DNA of 64,000 nucleotides from Cohnella sp. CFH 77786 (GCF_019400745.1 NZ_WJIB01000005.1:62001-126000), one strand, 5' to 3'. Shown: positions 1 through 8,969, counted from the first letter of the stretch. Notes: generated by a model not told the origin, from the letters alone. Numbers and translations: made by a program.

Positions 1-2
1 GC

Positions 3-383
3 TTTGCTTCCATCGTGTATCTGGCCGCCATCGCAGGCGTCGATCCGCATCTGTATGAAGCCGCTTCCATGGACGGAGCCAGCCGATTCAAACAGATGTA
101 CAAGATCACGCTTCCCTCCATGATGCCGGTGATCGCCGTTTTCTTCATCCTCGCCGTCGGAAATCTGCTGAACGCGGGCTTCGAGGATATTCTCCTGCTC
201 GGTTCCAATCCGATTCTTCGCGATGTGAGCGACGTGCTGGATACGTACGTGTACCGGATCGGAATCGAGAACTCGCGCTATTCTTACGCGACGGCCGCGG
301 GTCTGTTCAAAGCTGCGCTTAGCGTCGCGCTGCTCGCCGGCGCCAACTATATCGCCCGCAGATCGGGGAACAGCCTGTGGTAA
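3..383 (+). CDS. Sugar ABC transporter permease, LplB-type (5' end outside window)
   Basis: Membrane permease subunit of a carbohydrate ABC importer (binding-protein-dependent transport family, MalF/LplB class). Only the last ~127 residues are present, and the frame is open to the left edge. The EAA loop that docks the ATPase is visible (YEAASMDGASRFKQMYKITLP), followed by two hydrophobic segments and the end typical of LplB proteins (DTYVYRIGIENSRYSYATAAGLFK). The next permease starts 21 bp downstream and a binding lipoprotein follows, so this is the first visible gene of a sugar-uptake operon. No ATPase lies in the window; such systems commonly share an MsmX-type ATPase encoded elsewhere (family knowledge). 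The substrate cannot be read from the permease. Confidence 0.93.
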   Translation, partial: FASIVYLAAIAGVDPHLYEAASMDGASRFKQMYKITLPSMMPVIAVFFILAVGNLLNAGFEDILLLGSNPILRDVSDVLDTYVYRIGIENSRYSYATAAGLFKAALSVALLAGANYIARRSGNSLW

Positions 384-404
384 CGGAAGAGAGGGGTTCT
401 GCGC

Positions 405-1298
405 ATGAAACGGTCGGCTAGCGACAAGACGTTGTCCATTTTCATCTACGCCGTGCTTGGCATTCTCGGGTTTGCGGCTTTCTATCCGTTCTGGAACGCG
501 GCCGTCATCTCCTTCAATTCCGGCGCGGATACGATGAAAGGCGGAATCACGTTCTGGCCCCGGTCATTCTCGCTGGAGAATTACGAGGTCGTCTTCCGGG
601 ACGAACGTCTGGTGAACGGTTTCGTCATCTCCGTGCTGCGGACGGCGGTCGGAACGATCGGCTCCATCCTGGCGACTTCCGTCTTTGCATACGGGATGAC
701 CAGGCGGGAATTGATCGGCAAGAAGTTCTATATGATCGCCTGCATCGTCACGATGTATTTCAGCGGCGGTCTCGTTCCGAGCTACCTGCTGATTCGGGAG
801 CTGGGACTGATGGATACGTTCTGGGTAATGGTCATACCCGGGATGGTCAGCGTTTGGAACATGATCGTGTTCCGCGCGTTTTTCCAAGGCATGCCTTCCG
901 GCCTAGAGGAGTCCGCGAAGATCGACGGCAGCTCGAATTGGGGCGTGCTGTTCCGGATCATTCTCCCCTTGTCCGGTCCCGTCATCGCCACGCTGTCGCT
1001 TTTCACCGCCGTCTACCACTGGAACGATTGGTTCGCGCCGAGCATCTATATCTCGAATGTCGATTTATTGCCCATCCAGACGAAGCTTCAGCAGATCTTA
1101 AGCTCGAACATCATGAACGAACAGATGGCCCGGATGGATTCGTCGGCGAGCAGCCATCTGAACCGGATGAGGTCGGTGACGACCCAGTCACTGTCGATGG
1201 CGACCATGATGGTGGCGACCGTTCCGATTCTGTGCGTGTATCCGTTCGTCCAGAAATACTTCGTCAAAGGCGTATTGGTCGGCTCGTTGAAGGAATAA
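405..1298 (+). CDS. Sugar ABC transporter permease, LplC/YtcP (MalG) type
   Basis: Second membrane subunit of the same carbohydrate importer, 297 residues, about six membrane segments. The EAA motif is clear near residue 167 (EESAKIDGSSNWGVLFRIILP), and the C-terminus YFVKGVLVGSLKE is the hallmark ending of LplC/YtcP proteins. The ATG at 405 follows a purine-rich stretch (gaagagagggg). It lies 21 bp after the LplB-type permease and about 70 bp before the binding protein, so it is almost certainly co-transcribed with them. Confidence is high for the family and low for the sugar. Confidence 0.95.
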   Translation: MKRSASDKTLSIFIYAVLGILGFAAFYPFWNAAVISFNSGADTMKGGITFWPRSFSLENYEVVFRDERLVNGFVISVLRTAVGTIGSILATSVFAYGMTRRELIGKKFYMIACIVTMYFSGGLVPSYLLIRELGLMDTFWVMVIPGMVSVWNMIVFRAFFQGMPSGLEESAKIDGSSNWGVLFRIILPLSGPVIATLSLFTAVYHWNDWFAPSIYISNVDLLPIQTKLQQILSSNIMNEQMARMDSSASSHLNRMRSVTTQSLSMATMMVATVPILCVYPFVQKYFVKGVLVGSLKE

Positions 1299-1365
1299 GC
1301 GTTTCTGCCTGCGGGTTTAAGCGAGAGCTAAACCATAGATGAACATGGGGAAGGGAGTCAGAGCG

Positions 1366-3030
1366 ATGAAATCGGGAAAGAAGAGCGTTCCATGGGTGTT
1401 GACGGCGTTGTTGGCCGCGGTGGTCGTATTGACCGCCTGTTCGAAAAACGAAAATTCGTCCGCCGCTTCGGACAGTCCGGCCGGCCAATCGGCAGGCGGC
1501 GAACCGGCGTCCTCCGGCACGGCTTACGAGCTGGGGAAGGAGCCGCTGGAATTTTCCTTCTACGGCCATTACGACTGGTACACGATGCCGAATTGGGGAG
1601 AAGACTTAGCGACGAAGTGGATCAAGGAGAACAAGAAGGCGAACGTCGTACCGGTCAGCTCCGGAGGCAACGCCAAGCAGAAGCTGAGCACGATGATCGT
1701 GTCCGGCGAGCTGCCCGACGTGATCTGGATGGAGCGCGGTCCCGACGTGGAGAAGCTGCGGTCGGAGGGCCAGCTCGCCGCGTTCGACGATTACCTGGAT
1801 AAATACCCGAATTTGAAAAAATGGGCGGGCGAATCGACGCTGGACATGCTTCGTTCTCCCGACGGCAAGCTGTACCAATTCCCGAACTGGTACACCACTC
1901 AACCGAACGGGAATGCGGGTTATCTGGTCAACAAGAAAATCTATGAGGAACTCGGCTCTCCGAGTCTTGCGACGACGGACGATTTGTATGCCTACCTCAA
2001 GCAAGTGAAAGAGAAATATCCCGGCGTCATTCCGCTCGAGTCCGGTCAAGGCGCGGAGGCCGTCGATATTCTGACCTCCGCCTTCGCGGAGAACCGTCCG
2101 CCTCTTTTCAGTTCGGCGAGTATGATGGCCGTACCTTCGGGCGACAAACTGACGTCTGTGTTCACCGATCCCGCCTTCCGCGAAGCGCTGCAGTACGCCA
2201 ATAAGCTTTACCGGGAGAAGCTTTTGACGCAGGATGCATTCAGCCAGAAGCTCGAACAGGTCGAACAGAAAATCGTGACGGGCAAAATCGCGGTCTATGC
2301 GGCTTCCAGCCCGACGGAATTCGGCTCCAAAGGCAATGCGGCGATGAAGGCGAACGATCCGAACGCGGGATACATCATGGTGTGGCCGGTTCATAAGCCC
2401 GGACTCGACAAGAACAAGATCTTCCCGGGCGATTACAAGCAGCTCGGCTGGAACGTCAGCGTCATTACCAAGTCGGCCAAAAATCCCGAAGCGATTTTCG
2501 CTTTCCTGGACTGGTTGACCGGGCCGGAAGGACAGCGGATCATCATGTGGGGACCTGAAGGGCTGTATTGGGAAGGCACCGACGGCGACGGCGCTCCGCT
2601 CTTTACCGACAAGTTCGTCAGCGATGCGAACGGACGGGACGAATTGATGAACGCGACCGTCAACTTCCAATGGAACGGCAATACCGTCTATGTGGACAAT
2701 TCGAAGACCAAGTTCGAATCGAAGCTTCCTCCCGAGAAGCGCAACTGGGAGACTCGGTGGCAGCAAGAGATCACCTGGAAGACGCAATTCAACGCGACGG
2801 AATTCGTCAATCTGGATCCGGCCGGAGACTCCGAGGAAGGCATTATCGCCCAAGAGGTGAGAGAGCTGTACGAAAAGGCGAAGGCGCAGGCGGTGATCGG
2901 GGCAAAGTCGGAAGACGAGGTGCTTGCGATTCTCGATCAGGCCGAGAAGGACGCGCAGAAAGCCGGCTATGATCGGCTTCTCCAATTCAAGACGGCGAAA
3001 TGGCAGGAAAACCGCGGCAAATTGAAATAA
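1366..3030 (+). CDS. Extracellular sugar-binding lipoprotein of ABC importer (LplA-like)
   Basis: Solute-binding protein that captures the sugar outside the membrane and delivers it to the two upstream permeases. 554 residues, as usual for the large LplA class. The ATG at 1366 is chosen over 1339 because aagggag lies 8 bp upstream and it puts a classic lipoprotein signal first: K-rich start, hydrophobic core, lipobox LTAC with the lipidated Cys about residue 25, then a Ser/Ala/Gly-rich linker. The body shows the family 1 binding-protein pattern (GELPDVIWMERG, then a late LGWNVSVITKSAKNPEAIF segment). The following kinase and GH4 enzyme suggest a disaccharide or chitin/beta-glucoside-type ligand; this is inference. 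Confidence 0.94.
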   Translation: MKSGKKSVPWVLTALLAAVVVLTACSKNENSSAASDSPAGQSAGGEPASSGTAYELGKEPLEFSFYGHYDWYTMPNWGEDLATKWIKENKKANVVPVSSGGNAKQKLSTMIVSGELPDVIWMERGPDVEKLRSEGQLAAFDDYLDKYPNLKKWAGESTLDMLRSPDGKLYQFPNWYTTQPNGNAGYLVNKKIYEELGSPSLATTDDLYAYLKQVKEKYPGVIPLESGQGAEAVDILTSAFAENRPPLFSSASMMAVPSGDKLTSVFTDPAFREALQYANKLYREKLLTQDAFSQKLEQVEQKIVTGKIAVYAASSPTEFGSKGNAAMKANDPNAGYIMVWPVHKPGLDKNKIFPGDYKQLGWNVSVITKSAKNPEAIFAFLDWLTGPEGQRIIMWGPEGLYWEGTDGDGAPLFTDKFVSDANGRDELMNATVNFQWNGNTVYVDNSKTKFESKLPPEKRNWETRWQQEITWKTQFNATEFVNLDPAGDSEEGIIAQEVRELYEKAKAQAVIGAKSEDEVLAILDQAEKDAQKAGYDRLLQFKTAKWQENRGKLK

Positions 3031-3059
3031 TCCATTTGCGGCATACAAGCTGGGAGCGA

Positions 3060-4046
3060 ATGAACTTGAATTATTATTTGGGCGTTGACGGAGGAGGCAG
3101 CAAGACGTTGGCCATCGTGTCGGATTCGGCCGGGCGTGTGCTCGGCCGCGGCATCAGCGGATGCGGCAATCATCAACTGGGCGCCGAAGCCGCGAGACGG
3201 AATATCCGGGAAGCGGTGGATGAGGCTTTGGCTCGGGCGAAACTTGGGAGAACGGAGATCGCGCATGCGGTGTTCGGCTTGGCCGGGGCGGACCGGGAGG
3301 CGGACTTTCGGGTGTTGCGTCCGATGATCGCGGACATCGGCTTCGGCTCCTGCGGTATCGTTTGCGACACGGTGATCGGCTTGAGGGCCGGAACGCGGCA
3401 ACCGGACGGAGTCGTGGTCATTTGCGGCAGCGGAACGAATTGCTACGGCGTCAACAAACGCGGCGAGCATTATCAATGCGGCGGCTTCGGGTACGCGTTC
3501 GGGGATTTCGGCGGCGGCTCCGATCTTGCCGTGGAAGTATTCCGGTCGGTTATCCGTTCGTGGGAAGGAAGAGGAAGAGAGACGCTGCTGACGGAAGCGA
3601 CGCTTCGGGCACTCGGCTATCCGGACGTGCGGCGGATGTTCGACGACTTCCTGGACGAAGGGAAAAGAATTCCGCCGGGGCTTGTCAAGCTTCTGTTCGA
3701 GGTCGCGGGCGAAGACGAGGTCGCCAGAGAGATCTTGCGGCGCCAAGGGACCGAACTCGGACTCGCGGCGAGCGCGGTCATCCGCAAACTCGGCATGGAA
3801 GCCGACCAGTTCGATCTCGTCATGGTGGGAAGCGTGCTGACAAGGGGCAACAGCGAATACGTGGCTCCTTACATCGAGCAGGAGGTCGCCCGCAGGGCCC
3901 CGGGGTGCTCTCTGCGCTTGCTCACGATGGAGCCTGCGGCGGGAGCGCTGCTGCTGGCGATGGAACAAGCCGGCGCGAGCGTGGGACCGACTCTATACGA
4001 GAACCTGGAATTCCATCTCTCGGTGAAGGAGACCAAACCGGCATGA
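3060..4046 (+). CDS. BadF/BadG-type sugar kinase (N-acetylglucosamine kinase-like)
   Basis: Predicted cytoplasmic ATP-dependent kinase of the BadF/BadG/BcrA/BcrD family, whose sugar members include N-acetylglucosamine kinase. 328 residues. The N-terminal phosphate-binding loop GVDGGGSKT (about residues 8-16), VFGLAGADRE, the second phosphate motif VICGSGTNCYG and the later GGFGYAFGDFGGGSDL are characteristic. The ATG at 3060 has gggagcga just upstream; an in-frame upstream ATG would extend the protein into the previous gene without a good ribosome site. Its stop overlaps the GH4 start (ATGA at 4043), so the two are translationally coupled. The kinase could supply the phosphorylated sugar that GH4 needs (inference). 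Confidence 0.88.
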   Translation: MNLNYYLGVDGGGSKTLAIVSDSAGRVLGRGISGCGNHQLGAEAARRNIREAVDEALARAKLGRTEIAHAVFGLAGADREADFRVLRPMIADIGFGSCGIVCDTVIGLRAGTRQPDGVVVICGSGTNCYGVNKRGEHYQCGGFGYAFGDFGGGSDLAVEVFRSVIRSWEGRGRETLLTEATLRALGYPDVRRMFDDFLDEGKRIPPGLVKLLFEVAGEDEVAREILRRQGTELGLAASAVIRKLGMEADQFDLVMVGSVLTRGNSEYVAPYIEQEVARRAPGCSLRLLTMEPAAGALLLAMEQAGASVGPTLYENLEFHLSVKETKPA

Positions 4047-5344
4047 GCCCACGATTGAAAATCGCCGTCATCGGCGGAGGATCTTCCTATACGCCGGAGC
4101 TGATCGAAGGCTTCATCCGCCATTACGGGACGCTGCCCGTGACGGAGATCGTGCTGGCGGATATCGAGGAAGGCTTCCGCAAGCTGTCCATCGTCGGGGA
4201 ATTGGCCCGCCGGATGGTCGCCAAGTCCGGATTGCCGATCGAGGTCAAACTGACATTGGATCGCCGAGCCGCACTGGAAGGGGCGGATTACGTCTCGACG
4301 CAGATGCGGGTCGGCCTGCTCGAAGCTCGCGGCTGGGACGAGACGATCCCCCTGAAATACGGCATGATCGGGCAGGAGACAACGGGACCCGGCGGGATGA
4401 TGAAGGGGCTGCGCACGATCCCCGTTCTGCTTGAGATTTGCCGGGAGATGGAGGAGCTTTGTCCGGAAGCGTGGCTGCTGAACTTTACGAACCCCGCAGG
4501 GATGGTTACGGAGGCCATTCACAAGCATTCCCGCATCCGATCGATCGGGTTGTGCAACTCGCCGATCGCGGCATACAAGTGGCTGTCCGCCTTGTATTCC
4601 GTACCGGTCGAGCGGATCGAATGCGAATTCGTGGGCCTGAACCATCTGCATTGGATCAGCCGCGTTACCGTGGACGGGGAACCTAAGCTGGCCGAGCTGC
4701 TCGGCGGCGGGGACGGCTATTCCGCGAACAACGTTCCGCAGTACGAATGGAACGCTGGTCTGATCCGGGGGCTCGGTGCCATTCCCTCCTACTATTTGAA
4801 ATATTACTATCTGCATCGCGAGATTCTCGAAGAGCAGTTGGCTGCAGCCGCCCGGGGCGAGACGCGTGCGGAGACGGTCAAACGGCTGGAGGACGAACTG
4901 TTCGAAATTTACCGCGATCCCGATCTGTCGGAAAAGCCGAAGCAGCTGGAACAACGAGGGGGGGCCTATTATTCGGAGGCGGCCGTTCGGCTTATGAACT
5001 CCCTCTATAACGATACCGGCGACATCCAGACGCTGAATGCGGCCAATCAGGGCATTCTCGATTTCCTCCCGGACGATGCCTGCATCGAGGTGAACTGCAG
5101 GGTCACCCGGCAAGGTCCGATCCCTCTGCCTGTCGCGACGGTGCCGCCGTCCGTGAAGGGACTCATCCATGCGGTCAAAATCTACGAACAGCTGACGATC
5201 GAAGCGGCCGTAAACGGGGATAAAGAGCGGGCATTGCTGGCGCTGGCGCATCATCCGCTCGTTACGTCCATCAACGACGCGGAGAAAATGCTGGATGAAA
5301 TGCTGGAGCGCAACCGGCGCTATTTGCCGCGGTTCTTCGCCTGA
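4043..5344 (+). CDS. 6-phospho-glycosidase, glycoside hydrolase family 4
   Basis: NAD- and Mn-dependent glycosidase of family GH4, most like 6-phospho-beta-glucosidases (CelF/LicH class); it cleaves phosphorylated disaccharides by a redox mechanism. 433 residues. Seen: N-terminal dinucleotide site AVIGGGSSYTPELIEGF, the GQETTGPGGMMKGLRTIP loop, NFTNPAGM, the metal-site Cys in GLCNSP (about residue 171), and EFVGLNHLHWI with the metal-ligand His. It starts on the ATGA overlap with the kinase and is the last gene of the operon. A bidirectional terminator follows. Whether the substrate is 6-phospho-glucoside or another sugar phosphate is not decidable here. Confidence 0.92.
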   Translation: MSPRLKIAVIGGGSSYTPELIEGFIRHYGTLPVTEIVLADIEEGFRKLSIVGELARRMVAKSGLPIEVKLTLDRRAALEGADYVSTQMRVGLLEARGWDETIPLKYGMIGQETTGPGGMMKGLRTIPVLLEICREMEELCPEAWLLNFTNPAGMVTEAIHKHSRIRSIGLCNSPIAAYKWLSALYSVPVERIECEFVGLNHLHWISRVTVDGEPKLAELLGGGDGYSANNVPQYEWNAGLIRGLGAIPSYYLKYYYLHREILEEQLAAAARGETRAETVKRLEDELFEIYRDPDLSEKPKQLEQRGGAYYSEAAVRLMNSLYNDTGDIQTLNAANQGILDFLPDDACIEVNCRVTRQGPIPLPVATVPPSVKGLIHAVKIYEQLTIEAAVNGDKERALLALAHHPLVTSINDAEKMLDEMLERNRRYLPRFFA

Positions 5345-5402
5345 ACGGAGCCTGGCGGTCGGTGAAGAGACGACGGCCCAAATCGATACCGGTCCGAATG
5401 AT

Positions 5403-5450
5403 AAAGCCTGAAGGCACCCGATCGAACATCCGGGTGTCTTCAGGCTTTTG
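5403..5450. terminator. Bidirectional intrinsic terminator between GH4 gene and EamA gene
   Basis: Arms 5403-5420 and 5431-5448 form a long GC-rich hairpin (aaagcctgaag.../...cttcaggcttt) with a T-run on the plus strand and the matching A-run on the minus strand. It lies between two convergent genes. Confidence 0.9.
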
Positions 5451-5451
5451 A

Positions 5452-6405
5452 CTAACGTTCAAGCGTCTGGCCGTCGGTATAGGATGCCGCGGGCGTCACG
5501 CCAGCAGCCCCGGGCTTCAAATAAAGCAGCAGGCCGATGATCACCAGAATGCCTCCGGCGATTTGGAAGCCGGTGACCATTTCGCGGAACAGCACCATGG
5601 CCAGAAGGCTGGCGCCGACGGGTTCGGCGAACACGCTCATGGAGATCGTGGTGGCGCTGACGTAGGTCAGCAGCCAGTTGAACACCATGTGTCCGAACAC
5701 CGTCGGCACGATCGCGAGCAAGAGGAATATGAGCCATTCCTTGCCGGGGTATCCGGCGACCCGGACGCCGGCGGACAGATTGTACACCGCGAAAAACAGA
5801 AACGTGACCGCGAACACGATCAGGCTGTACAAGTAGGACGACACGCGGGTTAAAATCCGTTTGGCGAGCAGCATGTTACCGGCGATGGCCAGCGTGGAGA
5901 AGAAGGAGAGGGCGTCTCCAACGAACGCGGAACGCGAGATGCCGAGATCGCCCGAGCCGACGAAGACGACGCCCGCGATCGCAACTACGAGACCGAGCAC
6001 GGCGGCTTTGGCCGGCTTATCACGGAAAAAAGCGAAGGCTCCGATCATGACCAGCACGGGCTCCAGCGACAAGATAATCGTCGAGCTCGCGATCGACGTA
6101 TAGTCGATGGATTCCATCCAGAGCAGGAAATGCAGCCCCAGAAAGATGCCCGCGAAACCAAGAAGCATCCAGTCCTTACCGGAAATCCTCAGAATGCCGG
6201 GGAACTGCTTCGTTCCGAACGGAAGCATGAGGAGCAGCGTAAACAGCATGCGGTACATGCCCTGAACGGACGCCGGCGCCTCCGAGTACCGGACGAGAAT
6301 CGGCGCGAAAGAAATGGCGATCATGCCGACGAGAAGCGGAATGATGGGTGCGATGGGCGGCGATGGCGGGAAAGGGTTGCCGGTTGATCGTTTCTTTGTC
6401 GTCAT
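5452..6405 (-). CDS. EamA/DMT-family membrane exporter
   Basis: Drug/metabolite transporter of the EamA family: 317 residues, about ten membrane helices in two homologous halves (the second begins near the SRSAFVGDALSFFS segment). Typical cues are FAPILVRYSEAP in helix 1 and a second-half motif SVFAEPVGASLLA (the conserved Glu-Pro). The ATG at 6405 overlaps the stop of the tetR gene (ATGA), so it is the last gene of the leftward tetR operon. The substrate is unknown; a metabolite or toxic compound effluxed together with the ABC pump is plausible but inferred. Confidence 0.9.
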   Translation of the reverse strand: MTTKKRSTGNPFPPSPPIAPIIPLLVGMIAISFAPILVRYSEAPASVQGMYRMLFTLLLMLPFGTKQFPGILRISGKDWMLLGFAGIFLGLHFLLWMESIDYTSIASSTIILSLEPVLVMIGAFAFFRDKPAKAAVLGLVVAIAGVVFVGSGDLGISRSAFVGDALSFFSTLAIAGNMLLAKRILTRVSSYLYSLIVFAVTFLFFAVYNLSAGVRVAGYPGKEWLIFLLLAIVPTVFGHMVFNWLLTYVSATTISMSVFAEPVGASLLAMVLFREMVTGFQIAGGILVIIGLLLYLKPGAAGVTPAASYTDGQTLER

Positions 6406-7067
6406 TTTTCCGGAGCCAGACCTCTCATGATGTAGTCGATCGTCGCCTGACGCTCCCGCTCGTCGTCCCATACGGCGCCTTCTTCCATGCCGTAGAAGGT
6501 CCGAATCATGATGTAGCCCGCGATCGAGGATACCGCCAATCGAATGACGGTCGATGTCGGGAGATCGATGATCTGTCCTTTTTCCTTGAAGCGGTCGACG
6601 ACTTTCTCTACGCGTTCTTTGACTTGCGAGAAGATGATCTTCCGGAACTGTTCCCGTAGATCGGGGTGGAACGGGAGCTCCTGGAGCAAGATTTTCATGA
6701 GGCTTTTGTTTTTATCCAGAAAATCGAGCCGGTTTTCGATCATCGCGGCGATGAATTGGTCGAACGATTCGTATTCCGTCTTCAGGACGTCCTTGAATTC
6801 ACGCAGCACGAACGGAGCGATCAATCTGAGCATGGCTGGGGCCACGATGGACAGCAGCAGGTCCTTCTTCGTCTTGTAATGGCGGAAAATCGTCCCTTCG
6901 GCAACGCCAGCCCGCGACGCGATTTCGCTCGTCGAAGTGGCGGAATACCCTTTTTCGGCGAAGATTTCGATCGCCGCTTCGAAGATCCGGCTTTGCTTTT
7001 CCGTCATGCTGTTCCCGGAAGCGCCGTTCAGCAGTTCTTCCATCCAAGGTTCCAAAGGTTCGTTCAT
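6402..7067 (-). CDS. TetR/AcrR-family transcriptional regulator
   Basis: One-component repressor, 221 residues. The N-terminal TetR helix-turn-helix is plain (about residues 24-70: IFEAAIEIFAEKGYSATST, then GVAEGTIFRHYKTKKDLL). The C-terminal helical ligand domain is variable, as usual. It lies within a leftward operon, 29 bp after the ABC-2 permease and overlapping the EamA start, so it is probably autoregulated. The only promoter seen for the operon (8925-8953) has two identical palindromes next to it, the best candidates for its operators. The inducer is unknown. Confidence 0.94.
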   Translation of the reverse strand: MNEPLEPWMEELLNGASGNSMTEKQSRIFEAAIEIFAEKGYSATSTSEIASRAGVAEGTIFRHYKTKKDLLLSIVAPAMLRLIAPFVLREFKDVLKTEYESFDQFIAAMIENRLDFLDKNKSLMKILLQELPFHPDLREQFRKIIFSQVKERVEKVVDRFKEKGQIIDLPTSTVIRLAVSSIAGYIMIRTFYGMEEGAVWDDERERQATIDYIMRGLAPEK

Positions 7068-7096
7068 TCGTCACACTCCTACAAACTTTCCGCCGG

Positions 7097-8116
7097 TCAG
7101 ATCGCGCGTTGTTTTCTGAGCGCAACGACGTTCAGCAACGCAAACGCGACGGAGAAACCGAGCAGCACGTATACATCCGTTTCAATATCGTCGAATCCTT
7201 CGCCGCGCAGCATGATGCCTCGCATGGCGTCGGCACCGTAATACAGCGGCATGATATAGCTCAACTTCTGCAGCCAAGGATCCATGGCTTCCAGATTGAA
7301 CAATCCCGAGAAAAAGACTTGCGGGACGATAACAAGGGGAATGAACTGAATAATCTGGAATTCGCTCCCCGCGAAGGACGACAGCAGCGTGCCCAAGGTG
7401 AGCGCCGTAAGCGTAAGCAGAAGGTTCATCAACAGGACAAGCCAAATGGAGCCATCCATATAGAGGCCGAGCACGTCGATGGAGAACCACGCGATCAGCG
7501 AAGCTTGCAGCAAGGTGAACAGCCCAAATCCGAGCAGATAGCCCGCGACAACCTCCGAGCGGCGGATCGGCGTGGCCAGCAGCCTTTCCAGCGTTCCCGT
7601 CGTCCGCTCGCGCAGGAACGCGACGCCGGCAAGCAGGAACACGAAGAAGAAAGAGAAGAAGCCGATAAGCACCGGGCCGAACGAATCGAAAGAGGACAAA
7701 TCCTCGTTACCGTGCAGATACGAAACGGCAGGCTGTATCGTCAGCATATCGGCCTGGATCGATTTTTGCAAGACCAGCATGACCGCCTTGTTCATCGAAG
7801 GGTCGCTGCCTTCGAGCAGAATGGAAGGTTTTCCGCCTTCCAAGGAGAATACGGCGTCCAGCTTGCCGTCCCGCAAAGCTTGTTCCGCTTCTTCTCTGTT
7901 CGCGTATGAAGTCACGTGCGCGCCGTCCGGATCGATTCGATCCGTCATCGGAGCGGGAATGCCTACAGTGCCGATATCCGGCTTCACCTGCTGGCCGTTA
8001 AACACGAAATGCATGAGCGTCAGGACGAGCAGGGGGGCGAGGAACAGCAGTGCCAGCGTTCTCTTGTCGCGGACGAACTGGCTGATGATGCGGGTCGCGA
8101 GAGCTCGGGTTCTCAA
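7097..8116 (-). CDS. ABC-2 type exporter permease (YhgE/YbhR-like)
   Basis: Membrane subunit of a drug/lipid-type ABC exporter, 339 residues. One N-terminal membrane helix (about residues 20-40), an extracytoplasmic domain (about 40-170), then five helices including the ABC-2 signature region around FLRERTTGTLERLLATPIRRSE. The TTG at 8116 is preferred: gggggaggtg precedes it at normal distance and it overlaps the stop of the ATPase (TTGA). Upstream in-frame codons would run deep into the ATPase gene. It functions with the adjacent ATPase; substrate unknown. Confidence 0.92.
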   Translation of the reverse strand: MRTRALATRIISQFVRDKRTLALLFLAPLLVLTLMHFVFNGQQVKPDIGTVGIPAPMTDRIDPDGAHVTSYANREEAEQALRDGKLDAVFSLEGGKPSILLEGSDPSMNKAVMLVLQKSIQADMLTIQPAVSYLHGNEDLSSFDSFGPVLIGFFSFFFVFLLAGVAFLRERTTGTLERLLATPIRRSEVVAGYLLGFGLFTLLQASLIAWFSIDVLGLYMDGSIWLVLLMNLLLTLTALTLGTLLSSFAGSEFQIIQFIPLVIVPQVFFSGLFNLEAMDPWLQKLSYIMPLYYGADAMRGIMLRGEGFDDIETDVYVLLGFSVAFALLNVVALRKQRAI

Positions 8117-8871
8117 GCGCGGACACCTCCCCCGAGGACGATAAACGCTTCTTCGATCGAATCGGCACCGCTTCGGTCCTTGAGCCCTTGCGGCGAGTCG
8201 ACCGCGTGCAGTCTTCCGTCTCTGATGAGGCCGATCCGGTCGCATTTGTCCGCTTCGTCCATGACGTGGGTCGTCAAGATGATCGTTGTCCCCCGGTCGC
8301 GAAGGGCCGTAAGCTCTTTCCAGATCGACTGCCGCAGGACGGGATCGATGCCGACCGTCGGCTCGTCGAGGATGAGCAGCTCCGGCTCGTGCAGCAGCGA
8401 GATCGCCAGCGAGAGTCGGCGCTTCATTCCGCCGGAGTAGGCGGCAACGGGTTTGTTCAGATGGTCGAGCAAGTCGACGACCGACATGGCCGCCTGAATC
8501 CGCTCCTTGCGGCGTGCGCCCGAGAGTCCGAACAGGGAGGCGAAGAAAAGAAGATTTTCTTTGGCGGTGAGCTCCTGATACAGCGCGTCGGATTGCGCCA
8601 TGTAGCCAAACCGTTGAAGCATCGACAGCTTCGGCATTTTCTCTCCCAGCATGACCACTTCGCCCTCATCGGCTTTGTCGATGCCCGTGATTAGTTTGAT
8701 TAACGTCGTTTTGCCCGAACCCGAAGGGCCGAGCAACCCGAATATTTCCCCGCGTCCAACGCGGAGCGCGATGCCGTCCAGCACCGTCCGCTTGCCGAAC
8801 CGGCGCGTTATGCCTTGCAAATCGACAACCGGCTCAGGTGCGGACTTGATGTTCGTATGGGTCTGAACCAC
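8113..8871 (-). CDS. ABC exporter ATP-binding protein
   Basis: Cytoplasmic ATPase of the two-gene exporter, 252 residues. Walker A GPSGSGKTT, signature YSGGMKRR, Walker B LLILDEPTVGIDP and switch His in LTTHVMDEAD are all present, in the drug-exporter (DRA) subfamily style. The GTG at 8871 is chosen because gggagg sits 9 bp before it. A longer reading from a GTG at 8904 would start inside the downstream palindrome (8893-8908), between promoter and gene, with no ribosome site. First gene of the tetR operon. Confidence 0.92.
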   Translation of the reverse strand: MVQTHTNIKSAPEPVVDLQGITRRFGKRTVLDGIALRVGRGEIFGLLGPSGSGKTTLIKLITGIDKADEGEVVMLGEKMPKLSMLQRFGYMAQSDALYQELTAKENLLFFASLFGLSGARRKERIQAAMSVVDLLDHLNKPVAAYSGGMKRRLSLAISLLHEPELLILDEPTVGIDPVLRQSIWKELTALRDRGTTIILTTHVMDEADKCDRIGLIRDGRLHAVDSPQGLKDRSGADSIEEAFIVLGGGVRA

Positions 8872-8892
8872 AGATTCCAACCTCCCATGAAT

Positions 8893-8908
8893 GTGAGTAA
8901 TCACTCAT
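8893..8908. promoter_or_regulatory. Palindromic operator, copy 2 (downstream of start point)
   Basis: Second exact copy of GTGAGTAATCACTCAT, roughly +10 to +25 relative to the predicted start of transcription and just ahead of the ATPase ribosome site. Two exact copies around one promoter suggest steric block by TetR dimers, possibly with pairing of the two sites. Confidence 0.75.
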
Positions 8909-8924
8909 TTTGGATGACAATGCC

Positions 8925-8953
8925 ATCTTAACATGACGAGGTCGATTTGTGAA
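8925..8953 (-). promoter_or_regulatory. Promoter of the ABC-tetR-EamA operon
   Basis: On the minus strand: -35 TTCACA (8948-8953), 17-bp spacer, -10 TAAGAT (8925-8930). Transcription would start near 8918 and read into the ATPase gene. Palindromes flank it on both sides. Confidence 0.7.
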
Positions 8954-8969
8954 GTGAGTAATCACTCAT
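8954..8969. promoter_or_regulatory. Palindromic operator, copy 1 (upstream of -35)
   Basis: GTGAGTAATCACTCAT, an inverted repeat TGAGT-N4-ACTCA, directly abuts the -35 box. An identical 16-mer occurs 61 bp away on the other side of the promoter. The best candidate ligand is the TetR protein of this operon. Confidence 0.75.

Noticed and set aside
1606..3048. Long minus-strand open frame opposite the binding lipoprotein gene
   Set aside because: High-GC shadow frame; the plus strand has a complete lipoprotein with family motifs.
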